Shown: positions 59,125 through 64,000 of the stretch, piece by piece
How positions within the stretch are numbered: the first letter of the stretch is position 1
Layout: every line of letters starts with the position of its first letter
Notes under the pieces: generated by a model
Database searches by the model: none
What the model saw: only the letters and a program-made list of their open reading frames with translations
Told to the model about the DNA's origin: nothing
Made by a program: the position numbers and the translations under genes
Assembly (NCBI RefSeq): GCF_024298885.1
Contig: NZ_CP101166.1
Location: 2,789,149 to 2,853,148, forward strand
DNA length: 64,000 nucleotides
Source: Haloglomus halophilum
GTDB lineage: Archaea > Halobacteriota > Halobacteria > Halobacteriales > Haloarculaceae
Reading direction: 5' to 3'

Positions 59125-59340
59125 TTGTTAAGTGACCGGGGGATGGTCACCATCCCGGCGGACATCCGCCGTCAGCTCGATATCGGTCCCGGTGACAAGC
59201 TCCGGTGGGATGTGGACGAGGATGGGAACCTGACCGTGGCGGTCATCCGCCAGCGCGAGGGTGTCTTCGACGACTTCGAGCCGGTCGACGCCGGTGAGAC
59301 GGACGCGGTCGAGGCCGAGCGCGAGTTCGGGGCCGAGTGA
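59125..59340 (+). CDS. AbrB-type antitoxin (VapB), possibly damaged start
   Basis: A 71-residue protein with the swapped-hairpin AbrB domain SDRGMVTIPADIRRQLDIGP, then DKLRWDVDEDGNLTV, and an acidic C-terminal tail that would bind the toxin (FDDFEPVDAGETDAVEAERE). No ATG or GTG precedes the domain in frame. TTG at 59125 or the internal ATG at 59143 are the only starts, and the latter would remove the first strand. The stop overlaps the toxin ATG by one base, the usual vapBC layout. Confidence 0.7.
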   Translation: MLSDRGMVTIPADIRRQLDIGPGDKLRWDVDEDGNLTVAVIRQREGVFDDFEPVDAGETDAVEAEREFGAE

Positions 59341-59773
59341 TGCCGGTCGCGCTACTGGACACCAACGCTGTTGTTCGCGAGCGCCAGCGCCCGCGACGAG
59401 TACCAACGACCCGGCGATGGAGATCGTCCGGGCGGTGGGCCACGGTGACCTACCCGACGGCATCGTCACCAACTACGTCCTCGCGGAGACGCTCAATCTC
59501 GTTCGCGAGCGGCTGGGTCCGGCGCCCGCGACCGGGATGCTCGACCGACTTGTCGAAGGGGCTCATTTCGATACCTCGCACGCGCCGCGTGCGGACTTCA
59601 CCGCCGGGCAGGCGCTCTTCCGGAAGTACGCGGACCTGTCGTTCGTGGACGCGACCATCGCTGCCTACATGCAGCGCGAGGACATCGAGTACCTCTACTC
59701 GTTCGACGACGGCTTCGACGGGGTCGACGGGGTGACGCGGCTGGAGACAGCGGACAACTCGTTCAGCAAATAA
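59340..59773 (+). pseudogene. PIN-domain toxin (VapC), broken by two frameshifts
   Basis: The PIN domain is spread over three frames. MPVALLDTN (first catalytic Asp) is read from 59340, LLFASASARDEY from 59368 in the next frame, and PAMEIVRAVGHGDLPDGIV with LAETLNLVRERLG and the last acidic LSFVDATIAAYMQ from about 59411 in the third. Removing one base at each of two places (near 59368 and near 59405) restores a continuous 143-residue VapC including DTNVLFASASARDEYHDPAM. All catalytic acids remain. A sequencing error is possible but two would be needed. Confidence 0.75.
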
Positions 59774-59833
59774 GACAAATATGGTCGGAATAATTATGTA
59801 ATATATTGTATATGTGAATTTAGTTGGAAATTA

Positions 59834-59855
59834 TCAGCCTTTGATGTTGCAGACC
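59834..59855. repeat. right direct repeat (end of intact rtcB)
   Basis: TCAGCC-T-TTGATGTTG-C-AGACC is the complement of the last seven codons and the stop of rtcB. It matches 57605-57626 at 20 of 22 positions and marks the other edge of the low-GC island. Confidence 0.75.
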
Positions 59856-61336
59856 GGGAACGTCCGCGCGACCCGGTCCCCGATGCCGAGCGCGTCGCTC
59901 ACCCGGACCACCTCGTCCACGTCCTTGTAGACGCCGGGCGCCTCCTCGGCGATGGTGGCGCCCGACGAGGCCTTCACGTAGATGTGCTCCTGCTCGCGGA
60001 GGTCGTCCTGCACGTCGCCGCCCCAGTAGTCCTGTTTGGCCTGGGTGCGGCTCATCAGGCGGCCGGCGCCGTGCGCGGTGGAGCCGAACGTCTCGGCCAT
60101 CGAGTTCTCGCCGCCGCGCAGGACGTACGACCCGGCGCCCATGCTGCCCGGGATGATGATGGGCTGGCCCACGTCACGGTGGGCCTTCGGGACCTCGGGA
60201 TTGCCCGCCGGGAACGCCCGCGTGGCACCCTTCCGGTGGACGAACAGCTCGCGCTGCTCCGTGCCGCCCGCGCCGTCGGGGACCTCGTGGAACTCCCGCT
60301 TGGCGATGTTGTGGGACACGTCGTACAGCAGGTCCATCCCCAGGTCCTGCCAGTCCGCGTCGAACACGTCGGCGAACACCTCGCGGGTGCGATGGGTGAT
60401 GAGCTGCCGATTGACCCACGCGAAGTTGATGGCGGCACACATCGCGCCGTAGTACTGTTCGGCGAGCTGGGAGCCGGCGGGCGCCGCGGCCAGTTCCCTA
60501 TCGGGTAACTGCGCCAGGAGCCCCTGGTGGGCCTGCTCGATCTTCCGGAGGTAGTCCGTACAGACCTGATGGCCCAGCCCCCGGGAGCCACAGTGGATGA
60601 GGACGACCACCTGGTCCGGTTCCAGTCCGTACGCGTCGGCCACGTCCTCGCGGTAGATGTCCGTGACACGCTGGACCTCCAGGAAGTGGTTGCCCGAGCC
60701 GAGCGAGCCCAGCTGCGTGCGGCCCCGGTCCTTCGCCTTCTTCGACACCGCGTCCGGGTCGGCGTCGTGGCGCATCCCCTCGTCCTCGCAGTGGGTCAGG
60801 TCGTCCTCGACGGCGTAGCCGTGTTCGAGCGCCCAGTCGACACCCCGGTTCAGGACCGACTCCACGGTCGAGATGTCGCTCTCGACGACCCCGCCACCGC
60901 CGAGGCCCGAGGGGACGGCGTCGAAGAGGGCGTCGACGAGTTCCTCCTCGCGGCCGCGGAGGTCGTCGTAGGAGAGATTTGTATTTATCATTCTCACTCC
61001 GCAATTTACGTCATAGCCCACCGCTCCGGGGGAGATACAGCCCTCTTCTGCATCTATTCCGGCCACCCCGCCGACCGGGAAGCCGTAGCCCTGGTGGCCG
61101 TCGGGCATACAGATGGCGTACTTCCGGATGCCGGGGAGGTGGGTCGTGTTCCGGAGTTGCTGGAGCGTCTTGTCGTTCTTGATCTCCTCCAGTAGCGACC
61201 GACTGGCGAGGATGCGGGCCGGGACGCGCATCCCCTCGGCCTCGTCCTGGGGGATCTCCCAGACGAACTCCCGGCGCTTCTCGAGGGTGATGCCGCCGGC
61301 GTCGAACGTCTCGGGGTCGTCGGCCGTGTCGCTCAT
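59834..61336 (-). CDS. rtcB: RNA-splicing ligase RtcB
   Basis: A 500-residue tRNA-splicing and RNA-repair ligase joining 3'-phosphate (or 2',3'-cyclic phosphate) and 5'-OH ends with GTP and Mn2+. The hallmark motif GYDVNCGVRM holds the metal-binding Asp109 and Cys112. Further conserved parts are GSLGSGNHFLEVQ, VVLIHCGSRGLGHQV, YDVSHNIAKRE, PAGNPEVPK and the GTP-linked histidine region GSTAHGAGRLMSRTQAK. The protein ends FPVCNIKG. The start at 61336 is set by MSDTADDPETFDAGG. A patch of AT-rich codons (60973-61060) surrounds Cys112. The frame is open far upstream, but that stretch is antisense to the next gene. Confidence 0.96.
   Translation of the reverse strand: MSDTADDPETFDAGGITLEKRREFVWEIPQDEAEGMRVPARILASRSLLEEIKNDKTLQQLRNTTHLPGIRKYAICMPDGHQGYGFPVGGVAGIDAEEGCISPGAVGYDVNCGVRMINTNLSYDDLRGREEELVDALFDAVPSGLGGGGVVESDISTVESVLNRGVDWALEHGYAVEDDLTHCEDEGMRHDADPDAVSKKAKDRGRTQLGSLGSGNHFLEVQRVTDIYREDVADAYGLEPDQVVVLIHCGSRGLGHQVCTDYLRKIEQAHQGLLAQLPDRELAAAPAGSQLAEQYYGAMCAAINFAWVNRQLITHRTREVFADVFDADWQDLGMDLLYDVSHNIAKREFHEVPDGAGGTEQRELFVHRKGATRAFPAGNPEVPKAHRDVGQPIIIPGSMGAGSYVLRGGENSMAETFGSTAHGAGRLMSRTQAKQDYWGGDVQDDLREQEHIYVKASSGATIAEEAPGVYKDVDEVVRVSDALGIGDRVARTFPVCNIKG
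60973..61060. other. AT-rich codon patch in rtcB around the Asn-Cys junction
   Basis: From 60973 to 61020 only 18 of 48 bases are G or C, and the patch uses ATA, AGA, ACA, AAT, GCA and GAA codons rarely seen elsewhere in this window. It encodes GYDVNCGVRMINTNLS and is centred on the Asn111/Cys112 junction at 61003/61004. Confidence 0.8.
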
Positions 61337-61444
61337 ACCTGGAGCCACGCCGTCGTCGCTGGAATACGTTTCGCAGGTGGCGTGCTCCGGGTCGTGCCGC
61401 CGCCACCCCCACGGCTTTAGGCGGGCGCGCCCGTCGGCCCGCCC

Positions 61445-62401
61445 ATGCGAGCCGTCCGATACCACGACCACGGCGGGCCGGAACAGCTCATGGTCGAGGA
61501 CGTCGACCGCCCGACCCCCGACGACGACGAGGTGCTGGTGAAGGTGCGTGCCGCGTCGGTCAACCCCGTCGACACGTACTTCCGGGAGGGGTCGTACGCG
61601 CCGGGGGGCCTCCCGTGGATTCCCGGCAGCGACGCCGCCGGCGTGGTGACGGCGGTCGGCGACGACGTGACCGAGTACGACCCCGGCGACCGCGTGGTCG
61701 CGACCGCGCTGGGAAACGACCGCCCGGGGACGTGCGCCGAGTACGTCGCGGTCCCGACCGACCGGCTCGCCCGGCTCCCGGACCGGGTGGGATTCGCGGC
61801 AGCCGCCGCGGGCGCCCTGGTCGGCGTGACGGCGTGGCAGTCGCTGGTCGCGCGGTGCGACCTCGACCCGGGCGAGCGCGTTCTCGTCCACGGCGGGTCG
61901 GGCGGCGTCGGTCACGTCGCCGTCCAGGTCGCGGCGGCCGCCGGTGCCCGCGTCACGACCACGGCGCGCCCGGCGTACCACGACGACCTCGCTGACCTGG
62001 GGGCCGACGACGTGCTCGACTACGGGCGCGACGACCTCGCGGACGCCATCCGCGAGACCGGCCAGCCCGACGTGATCCTCGACCACCGGCTCGACGACTA
62101 CCTCGGGCTGGACTGCGAGGTCGCGGCGTTCCGGGGACGCATCGCGGCTATCGGCAACTCGGACCCCGAGGCGACCTTCCCGAACGTCCCCGCACACCGT
62201 GGCAAGGCGCTGACGGTGAACCACGTCTCGATGTTCAACACGCCCGACGTGGCACGGGTGCTCGGCCGGTTGGCGGCCCTGCTGGAGCGTGGGTCGCTCG
62301 TGCCGCAGGTCGCGCGCACGTACGACCTCGCCGGGGTGAAGGACGCCCAGCAGGCCGTACTGGACGACTCGTTCCTCGGAAAGCTGGTCGTCGAGCCCTG
62401 A
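61445..62401 (+). CDS. zinc-independent quinone oxidoreductase (MDR superfamily)
   Basis: A 318-residue medium-chain dehydrogenase/reductase of the quinone oxidoreductase group. The N-terminal catalytic domain shows VKVRAASVNPVDTYFREGSY and WIPGSDAAGVVTAVGDDVTE. The Rossmann motif is VLVHGGSGGVGHVAVQVAAA (about residues 145-164), and the C-terminal LARLLERGSLVPQVARTYDL-like segment follows. Structural zinc cysteines are absent, as in NADPH:quinone reductases. It is transcribed divergently from rtcB with 108 bases between starts. The physiological substrate is unknown. Confidence 0.9.
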   Translation: MRAVRYHDHGGPEQLMVEDVDRPTPDDDEVLVKVRAASVNPVDTYFREGSYAPGGLPWIPGSDAAGVVTAVGDDVTEYDPGDRVVATALGNDRPGTCAEYVAVPTDRLARLPDRVGFAAAAAGALVGVTAWQSLVARCDLDPGERVLVHGGSGGVGHVAVQVAAAAGARVTTTARPAYHDDLADLGADDVLDYGRDDLADAIRETGQPDVILDHRLDDYLGLDCEVAAFRGRIAAIGNSDPEATFPNVPAHRGKALTVNHVSMFNTPDVARVLGRLAALLERGSLVPQVARTYDLAGVKDAQQAVLDDSFLGKLVVEP

Positions 62402-62428
62402 GCCGGTGAGAGGTCCGGATAGTGCCGT

Positions 62429-63016
62429 TCAGACGGCATCCGGGCCGCGCTTGCCCGTCCGGATCTGCAGTGCGCGCTCGACCGGCAGGACGAACACCTT
62501 CCCGTCGCCCGGGTCGCCGGTGTGGGCGGCGTCGGCGATGGCCTCGACCACGTCGTCGACGGGCACGTCGGCGACGACGCACTCGACCTTGGCCTTCCGG
62601 TGGAGGTCGACGGTGTACGTCTCGCCGCGCCACTGGCCCTCCTCGGGGGGCTGACTCCCGCGACCCGACACCTGCGTCACGGTCAGTGAGGGGGCGCCGA
62701 CCGCTGCGAGGGCCTCCTTGACGGCCTCCAGCCGGTCGGGGCGCACGTAGGCCATCACGAGTTTCGGACCGTGGGCGCCGGCGGCGGCACCCTGGTCCGA
62801 CGCGTCTCCGCGCGCTGCGCCGCTCCCGGACCCGCCGCCGTCCGTGGCCCAGCGAGCGACCGGACCGAGCGGCCGGTCGGTATCGCCGTCGCTGGCCGTG
62901 GCCGGTTCGGCTCTCGGGGCCGTGCCGTCGAGCCGCCGGATGCGGCGGCCGAGGAGGGCAGCACCGACCCCGAGCACGAGGCAGGTCAGCAGGAGGACCG
63001 CGACGACGGGCTCCAT
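62429..63016 (-). CDS. membrane-anchored PII (GlnB-type) signal protein
   Basis: A 195-residue protein with a hydrophobic N-terminal helix ([21 protein letters not shown], about residues 2-22), a flexible Gly/Ala/Asp-rich linker to about residue 83, and a complete PII domain (84-195). The domain has [20 protein letters not shown], the T-loop with Tyr134 in [10 protein letters not shown], and the signature [15 protein letters not shown] with the nucleotide-contacting [11 protein letters not shown] end. PII proteins bind ATP/ADP and 2-oxoglutarate and control nitrogen or carbon transport. A membrane anchor is unusual, and no ammonium transporter gene is next to it. The start at 63016 is the only one giving the anchor. 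Confidence 0.85.
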   Translation of the reverse strand: MEPVVAVLLLTCLVLGVGAALLGRRIRRLDGTAPRAEPATASDGDTDRPLGPVARWATDGGGSGSGAARGDASDQGAAAGAHGPKLVMAYVRPDRLEAVKEALAAVGAPSLTVTQVSGRGSQPPEEGQWRGETYTVDLHRKAKVECVVADVPVDDVVEAIADAAHTGDPGDGKVFVLPVERALQIRTGKRGPDAV

Positions 63017-63047
63017 ACGCGGTGGTTACCGTCGGCGGAGTAGAGCG

Positions 63048-64000
63048 TTACGTCCCGCCCGAGTCGCCGTCGAACTCGCCCGGACGGGTCACACGCTTCA
63101 CGTCGCTGACGCTCGCGCGCCGGACCACCGCACGGACGGGGTCACGGTAGCCCGAGAGATTGTCCGAGTCGCCGTCGAGCACGAGGAGCCGGGCATCGCG
63201 GTCGGGTTCGATGCAGCCGCAGTTCAGCCCCGCGAGGTCCGCGCCCGCGACCGTGGCCATCCGCAGCACGTCGGGCGCGGTGACGCGGTCGTCGCTCAGT
63301 TTCATCGTGAACGCCATCTCGCGGAACATCGACGGAGAGTTGAGCATCACGTTGTCCGTCCCGAGCGCGACCGTCGTCCGCTCCAGCATGTCGCCGACGG
63401 GCGGGAAGCCCACCTTCGTGACGAGGTTCGAGCGCGGGCAGACGACGATGGGGGTCCCGCGCTCCTCGACGCGCTCGAAGTGGAGTTCCTCGGCGTGGAC
63501 CATGTGGACGAGGAAGTCCGGGTCGAGGTCCAGCGCCGGGTTGATGTCCATCGCATCGCGCTCGCCGGCGTGGATGCCGAACAGTTTGCCGGCCGTCCGG
63601 GTCGCGTTGCGTTCGCGCGAGAAGTCACCGTCCCGGGCGCCCGAGGCGCCGAAGCCGTCGGCGGCCTCCATCGCCTCGACCGTCTCCCGACCGAGGACGA
63701 CCGGCTCGATGTCGACCCCTTCCAGCGCGTCGCGGATGGCTTCGACGCCCTCGACGCCGCCCTCCCGGAACTCGACGAACGCGCCGGTGCCACCCTGGCG
63801 CATGTAGCGCAGCGACCGGTGCATGGCCGCGACGAGTTCCGAGCGGTCGGCGTCGCGGAGGAGTCGGTGTTTCAGGCCGTCCGGCGGTGCGACCAGTTCG
63901 TCCAGCGAGAGCCCGGCGCCGGCGTCCTTCGCGATGGAGTCCCCGATGTGGGTGTGGGCGTTGACGAACGCCGGCAGGATGATGTCGTCGCTGTCGACAT
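63048..64000 (-). CDS. amidohydrolase family protein, start beyond the window
   Basis: At least 317 residues are encoded, with the N-terminus beyond the window edge. The frame continues through 64000 as VDSDDIILPAFVNAHTHIGD, which contains the HxH metal motif of TIM-barrel amidohydrolases. Further conserved parts are ILVHMVHAEE-like DFLVHMVHAEELHFER, VCPRSNLVTKVGFPPV and VALGTDNVMLNSPSMFREM with the catalytic Asp. This pattern resembles cytosine/chlorohydrolase-type deaminases such as TrzA/MtaD relatives. A Met at 63824 is internal. The downstream PII gene lies 31 bases away on the same strand, so the two may share a transcript. Confidence 0.88.
   Translation of the reverse strand, partial: VDSDDIILPAFVNAHTHIGDSIAKDAGAGLSLDELVAPPDGLKHRLLRDADRSELVAAMHRSLRYMRQGGTGAFVEFREGGVEGVEAIRDALEGVDIEPVVLGRETVEAMEAADGFGASGARDGDFSRERNATRTAGKLFGIHAGERDAMDINPALDLDPDFLVHMVHAEELHFERVEERGTPIVVCPRSNLVTKVGFPPVGDMLERTTVALGTDNVMLNSPSMFREMAFTMKLSDDRVTAPDVLRMATVAGADLAGLNCGCIEPDRDARLLVLDGDSDNLSGYRDPVRAVVRRASVSDVKRVTRPGEFDGDSGGT

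Larger units (their letters stand above)
57605..59833. mobile_element. low-GC accessory island inserted at the rtcB 3' end
   Basis: The 2.2-kb segment starts and ends at copies of the rtcB 3' end, and its edges are much lower in GC than the flanks. It carries an HxlR-type regulator, a MaoC-like hydratase and a decayed VapBC pair. No integrase is present, so it may be a remnant or a cassette moved by an enzyme encoded elsewhere. Confidence 0.6.

Noticed and set aside
58842-59165. A 107-codon minus-strand frame in the island between the MaoC gene and vapB
   Set aside because: It overlaps both neighbours. The middle (for example RIGHAMMAEIDREESLSTARL) looks more protein-like than most shadows, so a decayed gene is possible, but I could not tie it to a family.
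59834-62224. RtcB extended to 796 residues on the minus strand
   Set aside because: The added part is the complement of the quinone oxidoreductase gene, and the family N-terminus is found at 61336.
1-64000. CRISPR arrays, rRNA genes, complete insertion sequences or a replication origin
   Set aside because: No regularly spaced identical repeats with unique spacers, no rRNA-like conserved sequence, no transposase with terminal repeats and no ORB-like cluster next to a cdc6 gene was seen.

Overview
The window is a stretch of haloarchaeal (class Halobacteria) chromosome. The evidence is very high GC, acidic proteins rich in Asp and Glu, many leaderless genes with a TATA-like box about 27 bases before the start codon, a Tat-type lipoprotein signal, and several families confined to or typical of archaea or haloarchaea (PriS and GINS, GTP cyclohydrolase III, RpoF, L21e, EF-1beta, HalX response regulator, HTH_10 regulator, DUF7504, HVO_2753-like zinc fingers). 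Genus cannot be fixed from the sequence alone.

Layout. 0-6 kb: ZIP metal transporter with a DtxR-type regulator, an ArsR-like membrane regulator, an MTH865 protein, a DCC-family protein and a geranylgeranyl-reductase-type flavoprotein. 6.8-9.6 kb: replication pair priS-GINS. 9.8-19.6 kb: HTH_10 regulator, GTP cyclohydrolase III, a branched-chain amino acid type ABC system (binding protein converging on livHMGF), phosphoglycerate kinase with an overlapping acetyltransferase, and tRNA-Thr. 19.8-26.8 kb: small regulators, membrane proteins, CBS protein, sugar nucleotidyltransferase and two closely related acyl-CoA dehydrogenases. 26.9-34 kb: Cdc48 ATPase with a small Hsp20-like partner, hydrolase, lipid kinase, PHP protein and panB. 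34.8-38.8 kb: HAD hydrolase, a third acyl-CoA dehydrogenase and an MgtC/DUF4010 membrane protein. 38.9-43.6 kb: a sulfur-handling cluster (TrmB-like regulator, two YeeE/YedE half transporters, rhodanese-metallo-beta-lactamase protein, and divergently TusA, DsrE-like and DUF2270). 43.7-46.9 kb: histidine kinase, HalX regulator and two DUF7504 proteins. 47-53.7 kb: macro domain protein, DUF2071, paired PH-domain membrane proteins, cytochrome P450 and CopD-like protein. 53.9-57.5 kb: translation and transcription cluster (zinc finger, EF-1beta, L21e, RpoF, eIF2B-like). 57.6-59.83 kb: a short low-GC accessory island. 59.8-64 kb: rtcB, quinone oxidoreductase, a membrane-anchored PII protein and an amidohydrolase cut by the window end.

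The most unusual points are these. (1) The low-GC island is bounded by a 22-base direct repeat (20/22) that is the 3' end of rtcB, as expected for site-specific insertion into a protein gene. (2) An AT-rich codon patch in rtcB is centred on the conserved Asn-Cys where other archaeal RtcB proteins carry inteins, perhaps the scar of a lost intein. (3) A PII signalling domain is fused to an N-terminal membrane segment. (4) A family of hairpin-rich dispersed repeats sits as oppositely oriented pairs in two 1-kb divergent intergenic regions. (5) A VapBC pair has a toxin gene broken by two single-base frameshifts.
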